This document shows positions 34,301 through 43,136 of a DNA stretch of 64,000 nt, in pieces. Under the pieces are notes generated by a model. The model had not been told where the DNA came from and searched no databases. It worked only from the letters and a program-made list of their open reading frames with translations. Positions within the stretch are counted from its first letter, which is position 1, and every line of letters begins with the position of its first letter. The DNA comes from an uncultured Pirellula sp. GTDB lineage: Bacteria > Planctomycetota > Planctomycetia > Pirellulales > Pirellulaceae. The position numbers and the translations under genes are program-made. The stretch spans positions 62,001 to 126,000 of the forward strand of contig CAITIE010000011.1 of NCBI GenBank assembly GCA_903892355.1, written 5' to 3'.

Positions 34301-37300
34301 TTATTCAAGATACCTGAAATCGATTGAGGAGAGCAATGCGTGGATCAAATCCGCTCGATCTCCGAGTTCCAGCAGTCGCCTGGACCACGAAATCTCTTCC
34401 GGACTAGGAATTCGGCCGAGCGTTTGAAGGTAGATTTGAGTAAGAGTGGTGGCCTCATTGTGATCGAAAGCGTTTCTAAGTCCGGCTAGGGCTAGCTTGT
34501 CCGCGGCAATCTTCGCGCGCTCATGAACCCACGGGCTATTCATCAGCGTGAGGGCCTGGGTAGCCACCGTGCTGCGATTTCGTATCGAGATGGAAAAGCT
34601 TGGGTTGGCTCCATCAAACTCGCGTATCAATTCCGGAGGCGAGTTCCTAAACCATGGCAAATAGATTGAGGGGAGGCCGACTGGGTGTTCGTACCGATAG
34701 TCATCTTTGGTCTTTGCCCGAATGGTGGAGGCGACCCGCGTCGGACGCTCCAGTTCGCCACTGGCTTGCAGCATCGAGTCACGCAGGGACTCCGCATCCA
34801 GTCGCTTCATGATGCCTCGCCCAAAGAAGTTGTTCTCCGGATCGTTTTGAAGTGCGCTTTCGGTGGCGGTCAGGTCTCGACGGTAGGCGTCCGAGAGGAC
34901 GATCTTTTTCACTAATCGTCTCGTCGACCATCCGCTCTGAATGAACTCGGCAGCCAGAGCATCGAGCAGTTGCGGGTGAGAAGGAGGCCGACCTGTTGTC
35001 CCAAAGTTGTCGATAGTCGGCACAATACCTTGACCCATCAACCAATACCAAACTCGGTTCACATAGACACGCGCTGTCAATGGGTTGGATCGGTCCGTAA
35101 GCCAATTGCCAAGTTCAACACGGCCGTTGGATTGCTGGGGAATTGCCGTGCGTGAGTGGAGTTCGGGATTGTGGTGGTCGATGCAAGTGAGGAAACCTCG
35201 GGGTGCTTTTTCTCCCAGTCGATGCACGCTGCCGCGAATATGTATGGGAATGTCTTTTGGCTCGGCGGAAGCTCGCAGAGTCTGAACTTTTGGACGCGAT
35301 TCGATCATCGACGCTAGTTCGGCGGCTTCCTGCTCTAGGCTTTTTAATTTCACCGAGAGGGATTCATCGTTAGCAGGCGCCGCAGCGTCGTTGTTGCTAG
35401 GGTTCGCGACGGGATCTTGTGGCTTGCGGCCTGTTGATTGCGGCGATGTTGTGTCGGTGGATGTTTCAGGGAGAAACTGAATTGCGTCCGCGATGACATG
35501 CCCATCGGAATCTTCATTGCTGACAATCACGAACGCTTGGCCACCCGGTTCGAAACGGAATTTCCCAAGGGGTTGCCATAAACCATCGTCATCGGCTGGC
35601 CTGCGTTGGTTTACCGTGACGAGCGCTTCGCCATCGGCACTAAAGATCCGAACGATCGTTTTCGAGGATCGATTTTCACCGTGAGCGTAGGACATCCGGA
35701 CCTGGTAGGTACCGGGCTCGATGGCGCTGGGTTCGAAGGTAACCGACTTCTCGCCGCGTCCGGAACTCTTATCGTGAAGGTAGTCGGAATCGACGAACTC
35801 TTGGACCGATGAGGATGTTTGCCAATCACCGACAATACGTGCTGATGCGTTATCAATGACGATCCCCGGAAGTTCTTGCGAACGCGCGATGCGGTTGCTC
35901 TTAGAGTGCCCTCCGATTCGCTTTTTGATCGCATCGATTTCCGCTCGTATCGATTTATTCCTTTCAGCAGCAACGTCGAATAGCTTCGCTTCATCGGGGG
36001 GCAATGGTAGCGGCATTCGAATCCATTTCGATACATTTTCATGTTCCATCGCGACCGAGGATTTCATGATGCCTGCCAAGGCGTAGTAGTCTCGGGTTGG
36101 GATCGGGTCGAATTTGTGATCATGGCAACGAGCGCACGAAAGGGTTTGCGCCAAAAATGCCTTGCCGATAACGTCGAGTTGTTCGTCGATCGCATCCATC
36201 TCCAGTTGCTGTTTGTCTTGTTCCTCGTAATTGTGGTCGCCGATGGCCAAGCCGGTCGTTGCAATCCATTGACGTTGAGCTTGATTGACCGACTCATAAG
36301 GGAGTAAATCACCCGCGATCTGTTCACGAATCATTTGGTCAAAAGGAATGTCTTCGTTGAAGGAATCAATGAGATAATTACGGAATCGCCAAGCATCGGG
36401 AAGGATGAATCCGCGGAGCGTTAGGGACTCGGCAAATCGAACGACATCCATCCAGTGGCGCGCGAATCGTTCGCCATACCGTGGTGAGTTGAGGAGCGCA
36501 TCGACGATCGCTTCCCGTTGGTCAAGGCTTAGGGGAGGGTAGGAGGGGTGTGTGGTCGGTTCACGTGCGTCAGTTGACAAGTCTTCGGATAGATCCCAGC
36601 GGGCATAATCTTCGGCCGTTGGATTCAAACCGTGCAGATCGACCCAAACACGTCGAAACCAAACCCGGTCCGAGACAACAGGTGAAGGCGAGGACCCTTG
36701 TTCCTCAATGGCCAGTTGCAACCAAGCATCAATGAGATTGAGCCCGTTGGGCGGGTTGGGGTTGGTTGCTTCCGCGGTCTCGTTCAGAGCCGGACTGAGT
36801 GGTCGGCCGGCGGGCAATTCCGGCGAAACGATCGGCCGATAGGCCCAGTGGTTAAGGGCTCTTTCTACCGCAAGTTGGCTTGTAGATTTTGGCTTGTTGG
36901 AACCTTTGTCTTTGGGATCTGCGGAGAACGAATCCGGCGATGGCAGGCCATGGCCAATCCAGCGCCGTAGTGCTTCTATTTCCGAAGGAGAAAGACGGCC
37001 GTCAGGAGGCATTTGCAGTTTCGGGTCGCGGTACTCAACGGCCCGGATCAATAGGCTCGATTCGGGTGTGTCGGTGCGCGCGGCCGGTCCTGAATCGCCA
37101 CCGGCAAGGATACTCGTCCGCGAGTCGAGTACTAAGCCACCGTTGGATTCCGTCTCCGTGGAATGGCAGGAAAAACACTTTTCAACCAAAAGGGGCCGGA
37201 TCCGATTCTCGAAAAAATCAGCCTCGAGAGGTTCTGCTGAATCGATCGTCTTTGTTTTTAGGTCCGCCGAGTCGGTTTGGAACCCATGAAGTGGAACCGC

Positions 37301-37408
37301 ATACAAGGTGCAATAGAGAGCTAGGAAAACCGCGATCCACGGATGCGTTCGCCATCCTCGAGCGACAGTCCGTCGGCATTCGCTCACGCAACCGTGGCGA
37401 GGCTTCAT
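34301..37408 (-). CDS. PSCyt1-DUF1549-DUF1553 protein with an inserted golvesin-like domain
   Basis: The protein has 1035 residues from the ATG at 37408, with AGGAT upstream. The frame stays open to 37627, but that extension lacks sense. Residues 20-45 are a signal peptide or anchor. PSCyt1 holds a haem c motif, C78-FS-CH82. DUF1549 follows at about 190-440 (WFRRVWVDLHGLNPTAEDY, GERFARHWMDVVRFAES, LSCARCHDHKFDPI). About 513-646 read like a golvesin/Xly carbohydrate-binding module: VIDNASARIVGDWQTSS, IEPGTYQVRMSYAHGENRSS and VIADAIQFLPE. DUF1553 ends the protein (NPLTARVYVNRVWYWLMGQG). It is predicted to be a periplasmic c-type cytochrome-like protein acting with the DUF1501 partner; the substrate may be a complex glycan. 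Confidence 0.92.
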   Translation of the reverse strand: MKPRHGCVSECRRTVARGWRTHPWIAVFLALYCTLYAVPLHGFQTDSADLKTKTIDSAEPLEADFFENRIRPLLVEKCFSCHSTETESNGGLVLDSRTSILAGGDSGPAARTDTPESSLLIRAVEYRDPKLQMPPDGRLSPSEIEALRRWIGHGLPSPDSFSADPKDKGSNKPKSTSQLAVERALNHWAYRPIVSPELPAGRPLSPALNETAEATNPNPPNGLNLIDAWLQLAIEEQGSSPSPVVSDRVWFRRVWVDLHGLNPTAEDYARWDLSEDLSTDAREPTTHPSYPPLSLDQREAIVDALLNSPRYGERFARHWMDVVRFAESLTLRGFILPDAWRFRNYLIDSFNEDIPFDQMIREQIAGDLLPYESVNQAQRQWIATTGLAIGDHNYEEQDKQQLEMDAIDEQLDVIGKAFLAQTLSCARCHDHKFDPIPTRDYYALAGIMKSSVAMEHENVSKWIRMPLPLPPDEAKLFDVAAERNKSIRAEIDAIKKRIGGHSKSNRIARSQELPGIVIDNASARIVGDWQTSSSVQEFVDSDYLHDKSSGRGEKSVTFEPSAIEPGTYQVRMSYAHGENRSSKTIVRIFSADGEALVTVNQRRPADDDGLWQPLGKFRFEPGGQAFVIVSNEDSDGHVIADAIQFLPETSTDTTSPQSTGRKPQDPVANPSNNDAAAPANDESLSVKLKSLEQEAAELASMIESRPKVQTLRASAEPKDIPIHIRGSVHRLGEKAPRGFLTCIDHHNPELHSRTAIPQQSNGRVELGNWLTDRSNPLTARVYVNRVWYWLMGQGIVPTIDNFGTTGRPPSHPQLLDALAAEFIQSGWSTRRLVKKIVLSDAYRRDLTATESALQNDPENNFFGRGIMKRLDAESLRDSMLQASGELERPTRVASTIRAKTKDDYRYEHPVGLPSIYLPWFRNSPPELIREFDGANPSFSISIRNRSTVATQALTLMNSPWVHERAKIAADKLALAGLRNAFDHNEATTLTQIYLQTLGRIPSPEEISWSRRLLELGDRADLIHALLSSIDFRYLE

Positions 37409-37812
37409 AGATCCTACGTTGGAAAGATGGAGTGTCGCTCGTTGAATCATTCGCTCAAGCATTTCCTGTCTTCGTCTCACCCGATGGACATGTCGGGACT
37501 TCCAGTATCCGGACAGGCAGCGAGTTGGTCGTCTTGGTTTCCAGCGATAGTGTCCCTCGATGGGAGTATAAGATAACCGAATTATTATGATCGAAAGAGA
37601 CTGCTTACGCATCCGAGAACAGCACATGAATCGGCAAAATTGGCATCGGATTCTCTCAGTCCGAGGTGTCCACGAGCGAGTTGTTCATCGCGTTTATCTG
37701 ACAAATATGTTTCAGAACGTAGGATGGATGCTTGCGAGTGGCAACATTGGCTCCGACAATCACGGGATGCTTACCTAGAGATGGTTCGCTAGATTTGACG
37801 AACAAGGGAGCG
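37409..37812 (+). other. Divergent intergenic region between PSD1 and DUF4159 genes
   Basis: These ~400 bp hold the 5' flanks of both genes. Frames here are open by chance. No RNA gene, strong promoter or repeat is seen. Confidence 0.4.
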
Positions 37813-38694
37813 GTGAGAACTGTGCCGAGTTGGATTTCTCGAGATCGAGGATTGCAGAAAGTATGCCTGCTGGTTGGCATCATCGCTGCTGCGTGGTTCG
37901 CTTATGTTGCGATTGCTCAGCCTCCGGGTTTTCGTCGAGCGCGGGGTAGGGATTGGCAAGGTGCAGGACGCGGCGATGTTCCTAGCTGGGAGATCGATCG
38001 TAAGTTCCAAAAGGACACCTTCACGTTTGTAAGGATCAAATACGATTCCCACGGGTACCGACGCAGTGGCGGTTGGGCCACGGATTTCCGCGATAGCGAG
38101 CTCAACTTCTCGCTTCGGTTGCAGCAATTGACCACGTTGAAGGTGAATCCGGAGCCTATCGTTTTGGAATTGAGTGATCCGAAACTTTTTGACTACCCGT
38201 TTATCTACATCATTGAACCAGGGGATTTGATGTTTCATGACGACGAAGTCGCCGCGCTGCGTCGTTACTGTTTGCATGGTGGGTTCCTCATGGTGGATGA
38301 TTTTTGGGGGGACGAGGAATACGACAACTTCTATCGGGAATTAAAGCGAGTGTTTCCCGACCGCGAACCCGAGGAAGTTCCGTTGGAGCATGAGATATTC
38401 CATTGCGTTTACGATTTGAAAGAGAAACCGCAACTACCGTCGATTCATTCCGCGTGGGCGGGGCGTGAGTCGGGGATGACCTGGGAACCGAGATACGGAT
38501 CCGATACGAGCATCCCCCATTATCGCGCGGTCCGCGATGATGCGGGCAGGATCATGGTATTCATCTGTCACAACACCGATCTTGGAGACGGTTGGGAGCG
38601 TGAAGGAGAGGATCCGTGGTACTTCGAGGAGTTCTCGGTAAAGAAAGCGTACCCCCTGGGGATCAACATCGTCACCTATGCGATGACGCACTGA
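37813..38694 (+). CDS. DUF4159 protein
   Basis: The protein has about 293 residues if it starts at the GTG at 37813. A GTG at 37822 and TTG codons upstream are alternatives, so the N-terminus is uncertain. A hydrophobic helix (VCLLVGIIAAAWFAYVAIAQ) precedes the mature protein, so it is exported or anchored. The DUF4159 body reads TFTFVRIKYDSHGYRRSGGWATDFRDSE, LFDYPFIYIIEPGDLMF, LRRYCLHGGFLMVDDFWG and RIMVFICHNTDLGDGWE. The fold resembles class I glutamine amidotransferases without the cysteine. The gene lies 150 bp before moxR. DUF4159 is regularly found in MoxR/BatA loci or fused to BatA-like proteins, so it is placed in that system. Confidence 0.83.
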   Translation: MRTVPSWISRDRGLQKVCLLVGIIAAAWFAYVAIAQPPGFRRARGRDWQGAGRGDVPSWEIDRKFQKDTFTFVRIKYDSHGYRRSGGWATDFRDSELNFSLRLQQLTTLKVNPEPIVLELSDPKLFDYPFIYIIEPGDLMFHDDEVAALRRYCLHGGFLMVDDFWGDEEYDNFYRELKRVFPDREPEEVPLEHEIFHCVYDLKEKPQLPSIHSAWAGRESGMTWEPRYGSDTSIPHYRAVRDDAGRIMVFICHNTDLGDGWEREGEDPWYFEEFSVKKAYPLGINIVTYAMTH

Positions 38695-38844
38695 TGCAAC
38701 AGCTCTTTCAGGGGATCATCTGGAACGTTGAAGTCACGATCGACGGGCTGGTGGATGAGTATCAGCGATCTGCGATCAACTCAACGTGAACACTGGGGAT
38801 TCCTACACTGGGGATTAAAGCACTGAGAAATGAAACATTGAGAA

Positions 38845-39858
38845 ATGAGTAACGAATTGAACGAACATGCAATGACTTCGGACGATGATGCAGTTTTGGC
38901 GGATCAAATTCGGGAGGGAAAGAAACGGATTGAGGCCGAATTGGCCAAAACGATTGTGGGGCAGAAATCGGTCATCGAGCAATTGCTGATTTGTTTGTTT
39001 TCCGGAACACATTGTTTGATCACAGGTGCCCCGGGATTGGCGAAGACCCTCTTGGTGCGAAGTGTCGCGCAGGTGTTTCACTTAGAGTTCCGCAGGATTC
39101 AGTTCACTCCCGATTTGATGCCAGCGGACATCACAGGGACTGAAATACTAGGGGAGTCGGAGGGCAAACGCTCGCTGCAGTTTGTTCCCGGGCCCGTTTT
39201 TGCCAATGTGATTTTGGCGGATGAGATCAATCGAACTCCTCCAAAAACGCAGTCGTCGTTGCTGGAAGCGATGCAGGAACACCAAGTCACCGCAGCTGGG
39301 AAACGGTATGCGTTGCCGGAGCCGTTCTTTGTGTTGGCTACCCAGAACCCCATCGAGATGGAAGGAACCTACCCACTCCCTGAGGCCCAACTCGATCGGT
39401 TCATGTTCAACGTCTTGATCGACTACCTCCCGTACAAAGACGAACTCCAGGTGGTTCTGGATACGACGAGCGGATCTCCGGAACCGATTGTTCCTCTTTT
39501 TTCCGGAGAGGATATTTTGCGTTTTCAGCGTTTGGTGAGGCGAGTTCCAATCGCGGAGGATATCGCTGGGTACGCTGTTCGATTGGTGGCTGCCACGCGT
39601 TCAGGGCGTCCCGAAGCACCTGCGTTTATCAATCAATGGGTTACATGGGGCGCTGGATTGCGTGCGGCCCAGATGCTGGTCCTGGGAGCGAAAGCCCGAG
39701 CGCTACTCAGTGGGTATTCGCATGTCCGCTTAGACGACATCCGCGCGCTCGCTGCACCAGTGCTGCGGCATCGGATCCTTCTGTCCTACAAAGCGGAGGC
39801 CGAAGGTGTCACCGTTGAGGATTGCATCGCGAGACTTCTCGAGGAGGTTTCGGCGTGA
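38845..39858 (+). CDS. moxR: MoxR-family AAA+ ATPase
   Basis: The protein has 337 residues. The Walker A site GAPGLAKT is at residues 61-68, and Walker B is VILADEINRTPPKTQSSLLEAM. ATQNPIEMEGTYPLPEAQLDRF is the sensor and MoxR signature region. MoxR ATPases act as chaperones that insert metal or assemble complexes with VWA-domain partners, several of which follow in this operon. Upstream, CACTGGGGATT and TTGAGAAATGA-type duplications lie in the leader. TGAGAA before the ATG is the nearest ribosome binding site. The GTG of the DUF58 gene overlaps its stop codon. Confidence 0.95.
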   Translation: MSNELNEHAMTSDDDAVLADQIREGKKRIEAELAKTIVGQKSVIEQLLICLFSGTHCLITGAPGLAKTLLVRSVAQVFHLEFRRIQFTPDLMPADITGTEILGESEGKRSLQFVPGPVFANVILADEINRTPPKTQSSLLEAMQEHQVTAAGKRYALPEPFFVLATQNPIEMEGTYPLPEAQLDRFMFNVLIDYLPYKDELQVVLDTTSGSPEPIVPLFSGEDILRFQRLVRRVPIAEDIAGYAVRLVAATRSGRPEAPAFINQWVTWGAGLRAAQMLVLGAKARALLSGYSHVRLDDIRALAAPVLRHRILLSYKAEAEGVTVEDCIARLLEEVSA

Positions 39859-40829
39859 CCGACTCCAGAATACCCAGTTCGTGGGTCGACATGGGAACGC
39901 TGATGGCAATCCAGGATCTGCAATGGCGGGCTAAGACCGTTGTGGATGGATTGAACACTGGGATGCACCGGAGTCCACTCCACGGATTCTCTGTGGAGTT
40001 CAGTGAGTATCGACCGTTTTCGGAGGGGGACGACCCGCGGTCGATCGACTGGAAGCTGTTCGCTCGCTCCGATCGGTATTACATCAAAAAATTCGAAGAC
40101 GAAACCAATCGACGGTGCTATCTCGTGGTGGATCAGAGCAAGTCGATGGAATACCGTTCGATCGCTTATTCCAAACTGGATTACGCGCGCACACTCGCAG
40201 CGACGCTGGCGTACCATTTGATCCAGCAACGCGATGCGGTCGGTATGGTCACCTTCGATTCCGAGATCGCCGACGTGCAGACGGCACGCTTTCGAACAGG
40301 ACAACTCAAACGGTTATTGAGTTTGCTGGAACGTACGCCTTCTGGAGATCGTACCGATTTGCGAGGGCCGCTGTGCCAAGTCGCGGAATTGGTTCGCCAA
40401 CGCAGTTTGATGATCGTGATCTCGGATTTCCTGGTGTCTACGGAAGAATTGCGAGTGCCACTAGGGTATCTGGCTGCTCGGAAGCACGAAGTGGTGTTAC
40501 TGCGGGTGCTCGATCCGAATGAGATCGAGTTCAACGCGGCTCGGCCGGTGATGATCCGTGATATGGAGTCTGGAGGCGAGAAGTTTGTGGATCCGCGAAG
40601 CGTTGCGGACTCCTACCGTAGAAAATTCAACGAGCATGAATCGAGTTTGAGAGGGGTGGTTGAACCGCTAGGGATCGCTTACCACGTCATGCGAACCGAT
40701 TCACCTCTCGATGCCTCCCTTGTTGAGTTTTTGGGGAATCGAGACCGAACTGCGGCGGTGCGAAGCGGCAATCCATCGCGATCCTCAAAGAATGAGACCA
40801 ACACAACAATGGAGACAGCGTCACCATGA
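39855..40829 (+). CDS. DUF58 domain protein (MoxR partner)
   Basis: The protein has 324 residues from a GTG at 39855 that overlaps the moxR stop (GTGA); GAGGAGG lies eight bases upstream. The DUF58 signature is complete: VEFSEYRPFSEGDDPRSIDW, KLFARSDRYYIKKFEDETN, then a VWA-like part with LVVDQSKSMEYRS, and QRDAVGMVTFDSEI. It is soluble, with no membrane segment. DUF58 proteins are encoded directly after MoxR in most bacteria and are taken as its client or adaptor. Translational coupling suggests a fixed ratio. Confidence 0.94.
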   Translation: MTDSRIPSSWVDMGTLMAIQDLQWRAKTVVDGLNTGMHRSPLHGFSVEFSEYRPFSEGDDPRSIDWKLFARSDRYYIKKFEDETNRRCYLVVDQSKSMEYRSIAYSKLDYARTLAATLAYHLIQQRDAVGMVTFDSEIADVQTARFRTGQLKRLLSLLERTPSGDRTDLRGPLCQVAELVRQRSLMIVISDFLVSTEELRVPLGYLAARKHEVVLLRVLDPNEIEFNAARPVMIRDMESGGEKFVDPRSVADSYRRKFNEHESSLRGVVEPLGIAYHVMRTDSPLDASLVEFLGNRDRTAAVRSGNPSRSSKNETNTTMETASP

Positions 40830-43123
40830 GCATGCTGACGCCATTTTTTGCCCTCGCAGCACTAGCGGTCGTCGGACCGATCCTGATCCATTTGGTGCGG
40901 CGCAAACCCAAGGAAACGCTTGAGTTTAGTTCGTTGATGTTTCTCGATGATTCTCCACCGACGTGGACACAGCAGAGCCGTATCGAGCAATGGCTATTGT
41001 TGGTTTTGCGCAGTTCGGTCATCGCCCTGTTGGCATTGGCTTTCACCAGACCTTACTGGGCGTCCGCAGCAAAACTGACCGGTGGCAACGACATTGGGTT
41101 GAAGCGGATCGTGCTGTTGGATCAAAGCGCCAGCATGAGGCGATCCGGGATATGGGATGCAGCGAGTGCGCGTGTTTCGGATGTTTTGGCCGACGGGAAT
41201 CCTGCCGATGTGGTCGCCGTGTACAGTTTCGATCGTCAACTGCATCCGCAGTTATCTCTGTCCACCGCCGCCGAAACAACCATCGCAAACCGCAAGAGTG
41301 CAGCCGAGGCGGCATTCCGCAAGATTTCTCCGGGGTGGGGGAAAGGGGACCTCGGTAAGGCGATCAACGAATGTGTAGATCTTCTTCAACGGGAGCGATC
41401 GGACGTCGATAGCGGTACGATTGGGGATTGTGAGATCGTGGTGATTTCGGACTTTGTTGCAGGAACACCTGTTGAAGCGTTATCGGAAACGGAATGGCCA
41501 GCGAGGATGTCGCTCCGATTGGAGCGTGTGTCGCCGACCCAAATTGGCAATGCACATTTTGAAATGCGTGCAGAAGAGGAGTCTGAGAATGCGCGCAAAT
41601 GGCGAGTCCGGGTGACGAACGAACCAGGATCGCTTCGTGAACGGTTCCGTCTGACCTGGTTGGGTGAGAATGGGAATCGAATAGAACCAATCGCCTTAGA
41701 GTGTACCGTCCCAGCTGGACAGAGCATGGTATATCCATTGCAAGCTCCCGACACTGCGATACGGGGGATGGAACTGACCGGTGATGATTGTGTGTTCGAC
41801 AATCGTCGGTTTGCTGTTCCAGCCTCTGGGAGGACTCTACGCGTCCTGTGCCTGGAAGAGTCTGACGGAAGTCCAGAGACGACACTGTGCCATTTTTTAG
41901 AGCGAGTCCCTTTGGGGAGTGCTGAGGATACGGTCGAAGTGCTCCGAGTAAAGTCTGGAGAGGAATGGGGAATGTCAGCCATGCCTCGCGACACCTGGAT
42001 TGTCTGTGCTGCAGCGATCTCTGAGCGCGAAGCAGATCGAATGCATGATTTCATGAAATCGGGTGGTCATGTGCTATGGGTTCTTGATCAACCCCTCAAG
42101 GAGGCAGTCGGCATCGAGGAGGCAGTCGGCATCAAGGAGATAGTCGGCATCGAGGAGATAAGCGGCATCGAGGAGATAAGCGGGGGCGAGGAGAGAGGAT
42201 TGTCAACGACGAACGCTACGAAACCGAGGTCATCTGAGACCGGTTCGTCCCATGTAGCCTTTTCACAAGACATCGCCAGCCGTTTCGAAAAGCTCTCCGA
42301 ATGTAAGCTGGAATCGCTCAAGGAGTCCACGGTTGATCAGTACAGTCTCTTGGGAGGAATCGACTTCAAGCATCCCGTGTTCGCACCGTTAGTCGACTCC
42401 AAATTCAATGACTTTAGCAAGGTCCGATATTGGCGGCATCGAATGCTGAAGCTTTCTGAGGTCGATGGTTGGGTCATCCCCGCGTGGTTCGATTCGGGAA
42501 CGCCTGCGTTCCTACAACGTCGCGTTGGAGATGGCGAGCTGACGATTCTGACTGCGGGTTGGCAACCAGCAGAAAGCCAGTTTGCCCTGTCGAGCAAATT
42601 TGTACCGATCATCAGCCAGTTATTCTCGCTGGCGACTACCCGCGAAACAATCTCGACGGATTGGGTGGCAGGTACCTACGATCTACTCCCCGAGGGAACT
42701 TCGGTGAAACGACGTGACTTTTCGGGCTCAAGGGGCGAAGAAGTGGAACGAAGCGACAATCGATTCGTCAACGCATCAACAGAGCGTGATGGCGGTGATT
42801 TTTGGACGGCGAGTCCCGGTGTTGTGGAGTTGATTGATTCGGAAGGGGCGAGTCGCGAAGTTGCTATAAATATGGCGAGTTCGGAGAGCCGTACCGCGTT
42901 GATGGACTATGAGGAGGTGTCGCGATACGGAGCGTCCGTACGAGAGAAGCCTAAAACGAAGGAAGAACAAGTCCATGCAGAGCGTCTGTTGATGGCGACG
43001 GAATTAGAATCTCGGCAGAGTCTCTGGTGGTGGTTGTTGGTAATCGTAGTCGTTATCGCAGGATGTGAGTCATTGCTTTGCATACGCAAGCAAGGGCGAA
43101 CTGCCGAGGCTGTCACTGCATAG
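40826..43123 (+). CDS. BatA-like membrane protein with von Willebrand factor A domain
   Basis: The protein has 765 residues. The start ATG overlaps the DUF58 stop (ATGA). Residues 1-25 and 57-75 are two membrane helices of the BatA/aerotolerance N-terminal module, with VVGPILIHLVRRKPKETLEFSSLMFL between. The VWA domain has a MIDAS motif at D99-Q-S101-A-S103, so it probably binds Mg2+. A long periplasmic region follows, then one C-terminal helix (LWWWLLVIVVVIAGCESLL). At about residues 425-455 a six-residue repeat (E-A/I-V/S-G-I-E/K) is encoded by the 18-bp array at 42101-42190. It is expected to be handled by the MoxR ATPase in the envelope. Confidence 0.88.
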   Translation: MSMLTPFFALAALAVVGPILIHLVRRKPKETLEFSSLMFLDDSPPTWTQQSRIEQWLLLVLRSSVIALLALAFTRPYWASAAKLTGGNDIGLKRIVLLDQSASMRRSGIWDAASARVSDVLADGNPADVVAVYSFDRQLHPQLSLSTAAETTIANRKSAAEAAFRKISPGWGKGDLGKAINECVDLLQRERSDVDSGTIGDCEIVVISDFVAGTPVEALSETEWPARMSLRLERVSPTQIGNAHFEMRAEEESENARKWRVRVTNEPGSLRERFRLTWLGENGNRIEPIALECTVPAGQSMVYPLQAPDTAIRGMELTGDDCVFDNRRFAVPASGRTLRVLCLEESDGSPETTLCHFLERVPLGSAEDTVEVLRVKSGEEWGMSAMPRDTWIVCAAAISEREADRMHDFMKSGGHVLWVLDQPLKEAVGIEEAVGIKEIVGIEEISGIEEISGGEERGLSTTNATKPRSSETGSSHVAFSQDIASRFEKLSECKLESLKESTVDQYSLLGGIDFKHPVFAPLVDSKFNDFSKVRYWRHRMLKLSEVDGWVIPAWFDSGTPAFLQRRVGDGELTILTAGWQPAESQFALSSKFVPIISQLFSLATTRETISTDWVAGTYDLLPEGTSVKRRDFSGSRGEEVERSDNRFVNASTERDGGDFWTASPGVVELIDSEGASREVAINMASSESRTALMDYEEVSRYGASVREKPKTKEEQVHAERLLMATELESRQSLWWWLLVIVVVIAGCESLLCIRKQGRTAEAVTA
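42101..42190 (+). repeat. 18-bp coding tandem repeat, five copies
   Basis: GAGGCAGTCGGCATCGAG and four variants follow without gaps. Each encodes six residues in frame in the BatA-VWA protein. Neighbouring units differ by one to a few bases, as expected for successive duplications. Confidence 0.9.
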
Positions 43124-43136
43124 GAGCGATCGAAGA

